Source: Pelagibacteraceae bacterium AG-390-D18
Lineage (GTDB): Bacteria > Pseudomonadota > Alphaproteobacteria > Pelagibacterales > Pelagibacteraceae
Direction: 5' to 3'
Length of the DNA stretch: 64,000 bases
Assembly: GCA_003279715.1 (NCBI GenBank)
Contig: QCGY01000001.1
Location: 1-64,000 of the forward strand
Positions 34,981 to 43,929 of the stretch are shown piece by piece. Under the pieces are notes generated by a model. It had not been told where the DNA came from. It searched no databases and worked only from the letters and a program-made list of their open reading frames with translations. The position numbers were made by a program, and so were the translations under genes. Numbering within the stretch: position 1 is the stretch's first letter; the number at the start of each line of letters is the position of its first letter.

Positions 34981-35198
34981 AACCAACGTATCATTCCAAT
35001 AATTCCTGCAGTTGCATAAAAAAACTGTAACAAAAGTATTCCCTTATGACCTCCTCTATAGGCCCAAATTCCAATTAAAATTGCTGATAAGAGTAATAAA
35101 CAGAAACCAAAAAATTCTATTCCGATATTTGATGCAACAAACAACGAATATAAAATAGCAGTAATAACACCTGCCCACTCAAAAAATTTATTATTCAT
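34977..35198 (-). CDS. Small membrane protein of unknown function
   Basis: 73 residues, nearly all hydrophobic, with two or three membrane segments and a central RGGHKG loop. It overlaps the convergent photolyase-like gene by 4 bases. I recognise no family with certainty. Confidence 0.55.
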   Translation of the reverse strand: MNNKFFEWAGVITAILYSLFVASNIGIEFFGFCLLLLSAILIGIWAYRGGHKGILLLQFFYATAGIIGMIRWF

Positions 35199-35258
35199 TT
35201 TATTTGATTAAACATTTTTTGAATAGTAACATAATTCAGTATTTTCAGAGATAAATTT

Positions 35259-36239
35259 ATGTACCCAATAAATTTAAATAATTTTCCAGATGGTTTTGAA
35301 CTAATAGATGATAAAGTACTTTTTGATCCAAAAAAACATCTTCAGTTAGAAAAACCAAACACAATTTATTCGTTAAAAGATTTAGGTTATTCAGAAGAAA
35401 TTATTAACGACTCTCCTGTCGATTTCGCAGCAACTTCAGTTTTTAGAATCTTAAGCGATGAAGGTAGTGAAATATTATTAGATGTAACTAGAAAATTAGA
35501 AAAATTTACAACTTCTAGTCAAAGAATAGCTAGAAATGTTAGAGGTGGAGTTTATCGATCTAAATTTTTAAGAGATTTATGTCTCTCTGATGAAATTAAT
35601 ATTTTCTTGTCAGATATAGCGGGAATAGATCTTTCTCCTCATACAATTCCTCATCAACTAGGTCACTTAAATTATAATCCTTTAGAATTAGAAAAGAATG
35701 TAGATAAATGGCATGTAGATACTTTAATGTTCGATTATGTGATGTTTGTTACAGATCCAAAAAAAATTAAAGGAGGTCAATTTCAATATTTTTATGGAAC
35801 TAAAGACGAAATGGCTGAAATAAAAGAAAATAATAAACAAATTCCATCTGATAAAATTATCTCTCCAGAAATTCCTGGACCTGGGTTTGCGGTATTTCAA
35901 CAAGGAAAACATGTAGTTCATCGAGCCACAGGACTAACATCTCCTGGTGAAAGAATTACACTGGTCAACGGTTATATGGCCAGTGATCCAAGTATTGAGG
36001 ACTACACCAAATTTGGTCAATTATGTCATGTTGATCCTATTGAAATTCTCTCGAAAGAGTTCACTAACCACACTGCAACTCATGTAAGAAAACTTTTGGA
36101 AGAAAAAATTTTAGATAAAAATTTTCAAGACTTAGACTTAGACTCGATTAAACAATTAGAAAACGCCTCTAAAATTTTAAAATCAGCAATTGATCAATTA
36201 AAAAAAGGTAAATCTGATATGGAACACTTTGGTGATTAA
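35259..36239 (+). CDS. 2-oxoglutarate/Fe(II)-dependent oxygenase-like protein
   Basis: 326 residues. The double-stranded beta-helix facial triad is visible: His152 and Asp154 in KWHVDTLMFDY, the distal His in GKHVVHRATG (His221 most likely) and Arg232 in GERITLVNGY for 2-oxoglutarate. HxD rather than HxG argues for a hydroxylase, not a halogenase. The substrate is unknown. It stands alone, 60 bases after a divergent small gene, in a region rich in photolyase-related genes. Confidence 0.75.
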   Translation: MYPINLNNFPDGFELIDDKVLFDPKKHLQLEKPNTIYSLKDLGYSEEIINDSPVDFAATSVFRILSDEGSEILLDVTRKLEKFTTSSQRIARNVRGGVYRSKFLRDLCLSDEINIFLSDIAGIDLSPHTIPHQLGHLNYNPLELEKNVDKWHVDTLMFDYVMFVTDPKKIKGGQFQYFYGTKDEMAEIKENNKQIPSDKIISPEIPGPGFAVFQQGKHVVHRATGLTSPGERITLVNGYMASDPSIEDYTKFGQLCHVDPIEILSKEFTNHTATHVRKLLEEKILDKNFQDLDLDSIKQLENASKILKSAIDQLKKGKSDMEHFGD

Positions 36240-36244
36240 TCATA

Positions 36245-36964
36245 TCATAATATAGTTTTAAAATTCTCATAAAGAGTTTTAGAATAATTATTCATATCAA
36301 ACATATTGTTTTTTGCGGCATCATCAAATTTTTTTAGAGCACCATCTCCCAACTGATCTTCAAGTGCTTTTTTATATTCTGGAACACATCCCCATTCGTT
36401 AACCGTTGAGTCTTTAATTTCTATATGAAATTGAATTCCATACGCATGGTTTTGATATTTAAAAATTTGATATTTCGTTACAGGAGACGACGCTAATAGA
36501 GTTATATCTTTATTTTTTTCAATACCCTGAACCTCATAAGAATGCCATTGTAAACTTTTAATCTGATTTGGAAATTTAGAAAATAATTTATCCTCATTTT
36601 TTTCTTTTAAAAAATTAATATCCATTATACCAATCTCTGCAGGACTTGACTTTACAACTTTTCCACCCACAACTTCACCTAGCAATTGACAGCCTAAACA
36701 AAATCCTAAATATGGTTTCTTTAAATCTACTACAAATTCTTTAATTCTTTTTTTTTCCTCAATTAACCATGGATATTCTTGCTCCATATAGGTGTCCATT
36801 GGACCTCCCATACAAAACATTCCATCAAATTTACTTAAATCATTTGGAATTTTTTCACCTTCATCAAGCTCAACAGTAGTTAAATTTATCCCATCAGCTA
36901 ACATTAAGTCTTTAATGTAACCAGGATCTTCAATTTTTATATGTTGTAAAACAATAATATTCAC
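36245..36964 (-). CDS. Class I glutamine amidotransferase-like protein
   Basis: 239 residues. The nucleophile Cys lies in YLGFCLGCQLLGEVVGG and the His-Glu pair in YGIQFHIEI, as in GMP-synthase-like class I amidotransferases. No synthase domain is fused or adjacent, so it is a stand-alone glutamine amidotransferase or gamma-glutamyl hydrolase; the acceptor is unknown. It ends 5 bases from the oxygenase gene and starts just after the DUF2256 gene. Confidence 0.85.
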   Translation of the reverse strand: MNIIVLQHIKIEDPGYIKDLMLADGINLTTVELDEGEKIPNDLSKFDGMFCMGGPMDTYMEQEYPWLIEEKKRIKEFVVDLKKPYLGFCLGCQLLGEVVGGKVVKSSPAEIGIMDINFLKEKNEDKLFSKFPNQIKSLQWHSYEVQGIEKNKDITLLASSPVTKYQIFKYQNHAYGIQFHIEIKDSTVNEWGCVPEYKKALEDQLGDGALKKFDDAAKNNMFDMNNYSKTLYENFKTIL

Positions 36965-36969
36965 TAAAA

Positions 36970-37098
36970 CTAGCTTAGCTTAGAGCACTTCTTAGAGCAA
37001 TATTTTACTCTATCCCAATTTAACTTCCATTTTTTTCGCCAAACAAAAGGTCTTTTACAAACCGGACAAACTTTTGAGGAAAGATGTTCTTTTTTCAC
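36970..37098 (-). CDS. DUF2256 zinc-ribbon protein
   Basis: A 42-residue gene, easily missed. It starts with GTG at 37098, sharing one base with the stop of the photolyase gene (TAGTG). The sequence has [16 protein letters not shown] then [11 protein letters not shown], giving a four-Cys zinc ribbon, the DUF2256 signature. This family is often encoded next to cryptochrome/photolyase genes, and it is coupled to one here. Function unknown. Confidence 0.88.
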   Translation of the reverse strand: MKKEHLSSKVCPVCKRPFVWRKKWKLNWDRVKYCSKKCSKLS

Positions 37099-38588
37099 TA
37101 AATTGTATTTTTTTTAATAAATTTATCTGCTTCAGATAAAATCATTTTTTTTCGTTCATCTTTCATTTTATCAAAGATACGAACCATCATTGATAATCTT
37201 GGATTTGTTAAAAAGAATTTTCTATTACGATCGATGAATCTCCAATACAGACCATCCATTGTATTACTCCAATCCCCTTTTTTAAAATCCATCATTTTCA
37301 TAAAATAAGCAGATCCACAGATATAAGGTTTGGTTGCAAAAATTCCACCATCACTAAATAAACCCATCCCATAAACATTTGGAACCATCACCCAGTCAGA
37401 CGAATCTACAAACATTTCCATAAACCATTTATAAACAATTGTGGGCTTAATCTCACAAAGGTTCATTATGTTGGATAAGATCATTAATCTTTCTATGTGA
37501 TGAGACCATCCATGATTAATTGCATTTTGAATTGCATGATCTAACGGTGGTAGGCCAGTTGTTCCTTCATACCAAGAACTTTTCATTTTTCTATTTTGTT
37601 TAAAGAAATTTCTAGTTTCCATTTCTTCAGAATAACCTTGGTAAATACCCCGCATAAACTCTCTCCATCCAATTACCTGACGGATATATCCTTCAAGCGA
37701 GTTCATTCTTATTTTATTTTTCTTATGAAAATCTAAAATTTTTTGAATAATAAATTCAGGGGTTATTAAACCTAAGTTAATATAAGGACTTAAAGCACTG
37801 TGAAATAAAATATTATCCTTTTGGTTTACAGCATCTTCGTAATCACCAAATAAATCAGATTTTTCTTTTATAAAAAAGTTTAAGAGTTTAACAACGTCAT
37901 CATATTCTGTTGCAAGCCAAAAGTTTTTCGTGCTTCCCGGATGATTTTTAAATAATTTTTCAATAATGGGTTTTAATTTTTTTGTATGACTAGTTTCATT
38001 GATTTTTGGAAATTTAGGAATTGAAATATCTTTTGGTAGTTTATTTCTATTATCTTCATCAAAACTCCATTTTCCTCCAACAGGGTTTCCATCAGCACCC
38101 ATTAATATTCCAGATTTTTTTCTTACCTCTTTATAGAAAGTTGCCATAAAAGGTTTTTTAGATTTTCCTAAATAATTTTTAAATTCATCTCTAGAATTTA
38201 AAAACATGGGTGTTTGAACCATGTTCCACTTAACTTTTTCTTTTTTTAGGAATTGTGAAACTTTCTTTTCAAAAAATTTATCTTCAATCTCAAAGCTTGT
38301 AATTTCAGTTATTTTTTTTTGACTAATTATTTTTTTTAATTTATTTAAATAATCATCTTTAAATTCTTTATCTTCTATTTTTAAATAATTTAATTTAAAT
38401 TTATTCTTCTTAAGACTATCCGCATATGATCGCATAGAAGATAAGAATAGCAGTATTTTTTGCTTATGATGTTTTTCATAAGTACATAAACCGTTATCTT
38501 CTGCCATAAAAAATAGGTGGTCTTTTTTGAAGCGGTCTAGGTATTTTGATGGAAATAATTGATTACCAAGTATAAAAAATAATTTCAT
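37098..38588 (-). CDS. Cryptochrome/photolyase family protein, prokaryotic (6-4)-like, lacking most Fe-S cysteines
   Basis: 496 residues from the ATG at 38588 (an in-frame TTG at 38594 is less likely). The N-terminal alpha/beta domain begins [12 protein letters not shown]. The FAD domain has [30 protein letters not shown] and [18 protein letters not shown], as in the FeS-BCP/PhrB group. The expected C-terminal cysteine set (YCxxC and CPFN) is replaced by [16 protein letters not shown], so a 4Fe-4S cluster is unlikely. Probably repairs UV photoproducts or acts as a light sensor. Coupled to DUF2256. Confidence 0.87.
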   Translation of the reverse strand: MKLFFILGNQLFPSKYLDRFKKDHLFFMAEDNGLCTYEKHHKQKILLFLSSMRSYADSLKKNKFKLNYLKIEDKEFKDDYLNKLKKIISQKKITEITSFEIEDKFFEKKVSQFLKKEKVKWNMVQTPMFLNSRDEFKNYLGKSKKPFMATFYKEVRKKSGILMGADGNPVGGKWSFDEDNRNKLPKDISIPKFPKINETSHTKKLKPIIEKLFKNHPGSTKNFWLATEYDDVVKLLNFFIKEKSDLFGDYEDAVNQKDNILFHSALSPYINLGLITPEFIIQKILDFHKKNKIRMNSLEGYIRQVIGWREFMRGIYQGYSEEMETRNFFKQNRKMKSSWYEGTTGLPPLDHAIQNAINHGWSHHIERLMILSNIMNLCEIKPTIVYKWFMEMFVDSSDWVMVPNVYGMGLFSDGGIFATKPYICGSAYFMKMMDFKKGDWSNTMDGLYWRFIDRNRKFFLTNPRLSMMVRIFDKMKDERKKMILSEADKFIKKNTI

Positions 38589-38615
38589 AAACAAATATAA
38601 CTAATAAAAAATTTT

Positions 38616-39326
38616 ATGTCAGAAAAATATCTTATTTTTGGTGCGACAGGATCTATTGGATCTAGTTTAGCTGAACAGTTAAAAAATTCAGGAAATGATA
38701 TCCACTTAGTAGCAAGAAATGAAATGGAAGTTGGTTCTATTGCAGAAAAATTAGGATGTACATTTACAGTTGCTGATGTTCTTGAAGATAGTTTTATTGA
38801 AAAAGTTAAAGCTGATATTGCTGAGATAAAAGGGATCGCATATTGCGTGGGTTCAATAGATCTTAAGCCATTAAGAATGGTTACCGAACAAGACTTCAAT
38901 AAATGCATGAAATTAAACCTTTATTCAGCTGTCGAAGCTATAAAAGGATACCAAGAAAGTTTAAAAAAAAATAAAGGTTCAATTGTTTTTTTTTCAACAG
39001 TTGCGGCTCAAAGAGGTTTTACAAATCATGCTATTATTGCTTCTGCCAAAGCTGCAGTTGAGGGTTTAACAGTGTCGCTTGCAGCAGAATTTGCACCAAA
39101 TATAAGAGTTAACTGTATTGCTCCAAGCCTAACAAAATCAAAAATTGCGGAACCAATGTTAAAAAATACTACAATAGCTGAGGGTATTGCAAAAGCTCAT
39201 CCATTGAAGAGATTAGGTGAAGGCAAAGACTCTGCTTCTCTTGCAAAATTTCTAATAACTGAAGATAGTTCATGGGTAACAGGTCAAATTATTGCAGTTG
39301 ATGGTGGTAGATCTAAACTTTCATAG
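38616..39326 (+). CDS. SDR-family oxidoreductase lacking the catalytic Tyr
   Basis: 236 residues of the short-chain dehydrogenase fold. The cofactor motif is GATGSIGSSLAEQL, the Ser127 region is VFFSTVA, and Lys145 is kept. The Tyr of YxxxK is Ile141 (IIASAK). Later landmarks IRVNCIAPSL and TGQIIAVDGG are present. Activity as a standard dehydrogenase is doubtful. It is divergent from the photolyase gene with only 27 bases between the starts, so the two may share regulation. Confidence 0.83.
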   Translation: MSEKYLIFGATGSIGSSLAEQLKNSGNDIHLVARNEMEVGSIAEKLGCTFTVADVLEDSFIEKVKADIAEIKGIAYCVGSIDLKPLRMVTEQDFNKCMKLNLYSAVEAIKGYQESLKKNKGSIVFFSTVAAQRGFTNHAIIASAKAAVEGLTVSLAAEFAPNIRVNCIAPSLTKSKIAEPMLKNTTIAEGIAKAHPLKRLGEGKDSASLAKFLITEDSSWVTGQIIAVDGGRSKLS

Positions 39327-39327
39327 A

Positions 39328-40392
39328 GTGAAAAAATTTTTTTTACTTATTCTCTTTTTATTATTTTCATCGAATAGCTATTCTCAAAATTATATCTTTA
39401 AAAAAATAACAAAATTAAAAGAACCATGGGGATCCTCATTTATCAGCAATGATAAAATCATTGTAACGGAAAAAGATGGAAAAATAAAAATAGTTAATAT
39501 TAATTCAAAAAATAATTTTGAAATAAAACATAATTTAAATTTTTTAAATGTTGGACAAGGTGGATTATTAGATATTATTTACCAAGATAATAATGTTTGG
39601 GTTTCATATTCTGAAAATAGAGGTAATGGAAAAACAAGTACTTCGATTGCTAAGGCAGTATTTAATAAAAAAGAATTAAATTTTAAAAATATATTTCAAG
39701 CAAATCCTCCTATAGACTCAGGCTATCATTTTGGTTCTAGGTTAGCGATTAAAGGTAATTATCTTTATGCATCAGCTGGTGAGAGAGGAATGGGAATGAT
39801 TGCACAAGATCCTACAAAACATCCTGGAAGCATTATAAGAATTCATACAGATGGTAGTATTCCAAAAGATAACCCTAAATTTGAGGGAAAGTCAGATTGG
39901 TTACCTGAGATTTATCAAATAGGTGTTAGAAACCCACAGGGATTAACATTATCTCCTTATGATGAAAAAATTTATTTAAGCAATCATGGAGCAAAAGGTG
40001 GAGACTGGTTTGGTGAAGCAAAAAAAGGTGAAAATTATGGTTGGAAAATATTAGGTTGGGGTGGAACTAATTACTCCGGGACTAAAATTGGTCCAAAATG
40101 GAAGCCAGGCTTTACCAAAGCTATTAAATACTGGGTACCTTCAATTGCAGCAAGTGCAATAACTATTTATAAAGGAAATGAGTTTAAAGAATGGAATGGT
40201 CATGCTTTGATAACCTCACTAAAAGATAAATCATTAAGAAAAATAATCTTAAATGATTTGTCTAATATAAATGAAGAAGTTATTTTTAAAAACAAAATAG
40301 GAAGAATTAGAGATATCCAAGTACACCCAGATAATGGAAATATTTATTTTCTAGCAGGAAATGGATTGTGGTTAATGGAAAAAAATAATTAA
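39328..40392 (+). CDS. PQQ-dependent sugar dehydrogenase-like beta-propeller (YliI family)
   Basis: 354 residues from a GTG at 39328, which gives a signal peptide (VKKFFLLILFLLF...SYS-QN); an upstream in-frame ATG lies inside the SDR gene. Motifs are PWGSSFI, GYHFGSRLAI, GVRNPQGLTLSPYD and NHGAKGGDWFG, all typical of soluble aldose sugar dehydrogenases (YliI/Asd). The product would oxidise sugars in the periplasm if PQQ is available; no PQQ synthesis gene is in this window. Confidence 0.86.
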   Translation: MKKFFLLILFLLFSSNSYSQNYIFKKITKLKEPWGSSFISNDKIIVTEKDGKIKIVNINSKNNFEIKHNLNFLNVGQGGLLDIIYQDNNVWVSYSENRGNGKTSTSIAKAVFNKKELNFKNIFQANPPIDSGYHFGSRLAIKGNYLYASAGERGMGMIAQDPTKHPGSIIRIHTDGSIPKDNPKFEGKSDWLPEIYQIGVRNPQGLTLSPYDEKIYLSNHGAKGGDWFGEAKKGENYGWKILGWGGTNYSGTKIGPKWKPGFTKAIKYWVPSIAASAITIYKGNEFKEWNGHALITSLKDKSLRKIILNDLSNINEEVIFKNKIGRIRDIQVHPDNGNIYFLAGNGLWLMEKNN

Positions 40393-40399
40393 TATAGAT

Positions 40400-41389
40400 A
40401 TGGAAAAAAAACCTTACCACCATCTATCTGATGGAACTTTCAGAAACCCTGAAGGATCTCCAACTTCAAGATCAAGTTCAGGAAAGTTTTCTTATAGAGA
40501 TTTTAATAAAGAAAAAAAGAAGCTTGATATGACAGTACCAAAAGAACATGTAATAAATAAACAAGAAGTTTTAAATAATTTAAATAATTTAAAAGATGAT
40601 GATTATATTGCTTGGATTGGTCATGCTACTTATTTAATTAAATTAGGTAATACGACATTGATAACAGATCCTGTATTTTCAAAAAATGCAGGACCATTAA
40701 TTTTTGGCCCAAAGAGATTTACTGAACCGGCTTTAAAACTTAATGAAATTCCAAAAACAGATGTATTTCTATTAACCCATAATCACTATGACCATCAAGA
40801 TATGTCTACAATTAGAAGATTTCCTTTCAAGGATGCAAAAGTATTGGTTCCTTTAAGGCTAGGAAAGTATTTTAAAAAATATAAAGATGTCAATGAAATG
40901 GATTGGTACGATGAGATCAAAATTAACGATCATTTAAAAATAACCTTCTTACCGGCAGTACATTGGTCAAAAAGAAGTCTAACTGATACCAACAAAACTT
41001 TATGGGGTAATTTTTTAATTCAATATAAGGATATCAAAATTTTATTTGCATGTGACACGGGTTATGGAAATATTTATAAAGAAATTGGTAAAAAATATGG
41101 TCCAATTGATATTACGATGATTAATATAGGTGCTTATGATTTTAGACCAATGTTTGATAAATCTATTTATCACACAACTCCTGAAGAAGCTCTTAATGTT
41201 GCACAAGATTTAAAAAGCAAAAAAATATTGGGAATGCATTGGGGAACTTTTGTTTTATCTCTTGAACCTATAATGGAACCTCCTATTCGATTTAAAGAAA
41301 ATGCTGAAAAATTTGGGTTTAAAAAAGAAGATGCAATTACATTTAAAATTGGTGAAATTAACTCTTTAAAATCAATTCTTAAAGATTGA
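40400..41389 (+). CDS. MBL-fold metallo-hydrolase (NAPE-PLD/RomA-like)
   Basis: 329 residues. The metal-binding motif THNHYDHQD (HxHxDH) is present, with WIGHATYLIKLG and TLITDPVFS before it and later metal ligands in HWSKRS, FACDTGYG and MHWGTF. This is the NAPE-PLD/RomA-like branch of metallo-beta-lactamase-fold hydrolases; the bacterial substrate is unknown. It lies 8 bases after the sugar dehydrogenase gene. Confidence 0.86.
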   Translation: MEKKPYHHLSDGTFRNPEGSPTSRSSSGKFSYRDFNKEKKKLDMTVPKEHVINKQEVLNNLNNLKDDDYIAWIGHATYLIKLGNTTLITDPVFSKNAGPLIFGPKRFTEPALKLNEIPKTDVFLLTHNHYDHQDMSTIRRFPFKDAKVLVPLRLGKYFKKYKDVNEMDWYDEIKINDHLKITFLPAVHWSKRSLTDTNKTLWGNFLIQYKDIKILFACDTGYGNIYKEIGKKYGPIDITMINIGAYDFRPMFDKSIYHTTPEEALNVAQDLKSKKILGMHWGTFVLSLEPIMEPPIRFKENAEKFGFKKEDAITFKIGEINSLKSILKD

Positions 41390-41391
41390 TT

Positions 41392-42267
41392 TTAAATTTG
41401 TTTTAAAAAAAAATTTCTTAATTGAATAATTGTTTGTTTTGGATTTTGTTCTGGAATAAAATGACCAGACTCTATAGCTTTTCCTAAAATTTTTTTGTTA
41501 GAATATTTTTGCCAAATTTTTATTGGATTAAATTGTTTTCCTATTACCCCATTTTTTCCCCACAAAACTTGAATTGGTATATTAAGTTTTTTATTTTTAT
41601 CTTTTTTATCGTGTTCTAAGTCAATTGTGTCTGAAGCTCTATAATCTTCACATGAAGCATGAATTCTTTTTTTTTGTTTAAACGATTTAAGATAAGCTTC
41701 TTCTGCTTTCCCAAATTTATGTTCTCCGGACCATTTATGTAAGCAACTTTTCATCCACTTTCTAGGATCACTCATTATCATTCTTTCTGGTAACCAAGAT
41801 GGTTGGATCAAAAAAAACCAATGAAAGTAAGCTTTTGCAAATTTTCTGTTTGTAGTTTCATACATATCTAGTGTTGGACAAATATCTAAAACACATAGGG
41901 CTAAAATATTTTTTCTAAAATCTCTGGCCATCCTATGAGCGACTCTTCCACCACGATCATGACCTGCAAGAAAAAATTTTTTAAAACTTAATTTATTCAT
42001 TAGCTGAATCATATCTTTAGCCATTTCTCTTTTTGAATAATTAATATGGTTTTTACCACCAGGTAAAACCAGACTATTTCCATACCCTCTTAAATCGGCA
42101 ACTACTACTGTAAAATTTTTACTTAATTCTGGTGCAGTTTTGTTCCACATGACATGAGTTTGAGGATATCCATGAAGCAAAAGTAATGGAGGTCCATTAC
42201 CTTTAATTCTACAAAAAATTTTTCCTTTATTTACCTTGATTGATTTTTTTTTAAATCCTTCAAACAT
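41392..42267 (-). CDS. Alpha/beta hydrolase, haloacetate (fluoroacetate) dehalogenase-like
   Basis: 291 residues. The nucleophile region GHDRGGRV has Asp104 with Arg105 and Arg108 at the spacing of the fluoroacetate dehalogenase carboxylate site. A possible halide pocket is seen as His149-Trp150 (YFHWFFL) and Tyr209 (CEDYRA), and the catalytic His269 is in ESGHFIPEQNP. Epoxide hydrolase or another carboxylic-acid hydrolase is the main alternative, since related genes without dehalogenase activity exist. It ends 3 bases from the convergent MBL gene. Confidence 0.82.
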   Translation of the reverse strand: MFEGFKKKSIKVNKGKIFCRIKGNGPPLLLLHGYPQTHVMWNKTAPELSKNFTVVVADLRGYGNSLVLPGGKNHINYSKREMAKDMIQLMNKLSFKKFFLAGHDRGGRVAHRMARDFRKNILALCVLDICPTLDMYETTNRKFAKAYFHWFFLIQPSWLPERMIMSDPRKWMKSCLHKWSGEHKFGKAEEAYLKSFKQKKRIHASCEDYRASDTIDLEHDKKDKNKKLNIPIQVLWGKNGVIGKQFNPIKIWQKYSNKKILGKAIESGHFIPEQNPKQTIIQLRNFFLKQI

Positions 42268-42278
42268 GATTAAAAGAA

Positions 42279-42539
42279 TTAATCATTTAATAATTTATTT
42301 TTAGCTTTTATAAATTCTTCTTGAGTAATCACTCCACTTTCTTTTAAATTATTTAATTTTGAAAGCTCATCACTTAAATTATCAGATAAAGATTCTTGAT
42401 TATCTTCAAAACTATTTGTTTCTTTTTCTGATCTATTTTCCTCTTTTGCAGAAAATCCCTTCATAATTGCCGTGGCACCCAAATATAAAACAAAGCCTAT
42501 TATAGGTATTACTAAACAAAAAAAAATTATTTTTTCCAT
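42279..42539 (-). CDS. SHOCT-domain small membrane protein
   Basis: 86 residues: an N-terminal membrane helix (about 3-24), an acidic linker, and a C-terminal SHOCT motif (ELSKLNNLKESGVITQEEFIK..K). SHOCT is a short oligomerisation module. Function unknown. It lies 12 bases upstream of the hydrolase gene and may be co-transcribed with it. Confidence 0.8.
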   Translation of the reverse strand: MEKIIFFCLVIPIIGFVLYLGATAIMKGFSAKEENRSEKETNSFEDNQESLSDNLSDELSKLNNLKESGVITQEEFIKAKNKLLND

Positions 42540-42542
42540 AAA

Positions 42543-42746
42543 CTAATCTTCGTCCTCTTCTCTCCATTTTTTTTCATACATGAGCCACGCTGCATAAATT
42601 ACACATACTGTACCAACTATCATACCATAATCAAATCCGGTTTGTTTATCATATAAGTGCCAACCTAATTGTGTTGCACCTATAGGGGGTACGGTTAGTA
42701 ATAGGAAGATAATCCCAATTCTATAAGGATATTTTGGTTTTTTCAT
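42543..42746 (-). CDS. Small membrane protein of unknown function
   Basis: 67 residues from the ATG at 42746, which has a GGGA-type ribosome binding site; a TTG 15 bases upstream is the alternative. Two hydrophobic segments (about 10-27 and 42-56) and an acidic C-terminus (EKKWREEDED). No family recognised. It is 3 bases from the SHOCT gene. Confidence 0.6.
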   Translation of the reverse strand: MKKPKYPYRIGIIFLLLTVPPIGATQLGWHLYDKQTGFDYGMIVGTVCVIYAAWLMYEKKWREEDED

Positions 42747-42783
42747 TCCCAAAACTATCAAATTTAGTTAATAAATTTTATCT

Positions 42784-43629
42784 TTATTTTTGCGATCTTT
42801 TGAAACAGTCAACAGTATTCTTTAACAAACACGCGATAGTCATTGGTCCTACTCCACCAGGAACAGGTGTAAGTGCTTTGGCGACTTTTGAAACTTCATC
42901 AAATGCAACGTCACCCACTAAACCATTTTCTGTTTTATTGATTCCAACATCGATTACAATTGCATCTTTTTTAACCCAATCCCCTTTTACAAGTTCTGGA
43001 ATACCTACAGCTGCAACTATAATATCTGCTTCTAAACATTCAGCTTTTAAATCTTTTGTTCTTGAATGTGTAATTGTAACCGTACAGTTTTCTTTAAGAA
43101 GAAGTTGTGTCATTGGTTTACCATTTAAATTTGATCTTCCAACGATAACTGCTTTTTTACCACTTAAGTTTGGTTCAATTTTTTTAATCATCAAATAGCA
43201 TCCAAGGGGAGTACAAGGCACTGAACTTTCATAACCTGAAGATAAGTTTCCTACATTCATTGGATGAAAACCATCTACATCTTTTAATGGGGTAATTGTT
43301 TCTATTACTTTTTGTTTATCAATATGCCTTGGAAGTGGAAGTTGAACTAAAATTCCCGAAACACTTTCATCATTATTTAATTCTTTAATTTTTTCTAAAA
43401 CAGTCTTTTCTTCAATTGTATCTGGATATCTAATAACTTCAGATTTTAAACCTACTTCGTTTGCTGATTTTTCTTTATTACGAACATAAATTTGGCTTGG
43501 AGCCATATCTCCAATTAGAATTACTGTTAAACCTGGAACTTTATTATATTTAGTTTTTAACTCGTTTACTTCTTGTTTGAGCTCTTCTCTAAGTTCTGCT
43601 GCTACTTTTTTTCCATCTATTAAAATCAT
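42784..43629 (-). CDS. folD: Bifunctional methylenetetrahydrofolate dehydrogenase/cyclohydrolase
   Basis: 281 residues. The catalytic Tyr/Lys region is IYVRNKEKSANEVG, followed by VQLPLPRHID and the NADP segment VIVGRSNLNGKPM; the C-terminal PVPGGVGPMTIACLL closes the family pattern. It interconverts methylene-, methenyl- and formyl-tetrahydrofolate, feeding purine synthesis. It is in one direction with yggT and the mscS and hem genes, 9 bases after yggT. Confidence 0.95.
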   Translation of the reverse strand: MILIDGKKVAAELREELKQEVNELKTKYNKVPGLTVILIGDMAPSQIYVRNKEKSANEVGLKSEVIRYPDTIEEKTVLEKIKELNNDESVSGILVQLPLPRHIDKQKVIETITPLKDVDGFHPMNVGNLSSGYESSVPCTPLGCYLMIKKIEPNLSGKKAVIVGRSNLNGKPMTQLLLKENCTVTITHSRTKDLKAECLEADIIVAAVGIPELVKGDWVKKDAIVIDVGINKTENGLVGDVAFDEVSKVAKALTPVPGGVGPMTIACLLKNTVDCFKRSQK

Positions 43630-43638
43630 AAATATTTC

Positions 43639-43929
43639 CTAAAAAATCATTGGCGCAATGTACAGCTTCATACACATTTCAATAAACCAAATCAATAAAA
43701 GAAGAATTATTGGTGAGATGTCTAAAGATCCTAAGTTTGGTAAAAAACGTCTAATTCTATATAAAATTGGGTCGGTTAATCGATATGTCATTTCTAAAAT
43801 TGAATAAACAAATCTATTTTGGGTATTTAAAATATTAAAAGCAACCAACCAGCTTATTAGAACGTTTGCTATAACGACATAAGAATACAGTTTTAAAATT
43901 TGTAAAACTAAATAGAAAATCGCTATCAT
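43639..43929 (-). CDS. YggT family membrane protein
   Basis: 96 residues with two or three membrane segments. YVVIANVLISWL, the TDPILYRIRRFLPNLGSLDISPIILLLLI segment and the overall size define the YggT family, linked to cell division and osmotic homeostasis in other species. It overlaps the mechanosensitive channel gene by 4 bases. Confidence 0.85.
   Translation of the reverse strand: MIAIFYLVLQILKLYSYVVIANVLISWLVAFNILNTQNRFVYSILEMTYRLTDPILYRIRRFLPNLGSLDISPIILLLLIWFIEMCMKLYIAPMIF

Noticed and set aside
42734-43198. 154-codon plus-strand frame opposite folD
   Set aside because: Fully antisense to folD, whose motifs are unambiguous.
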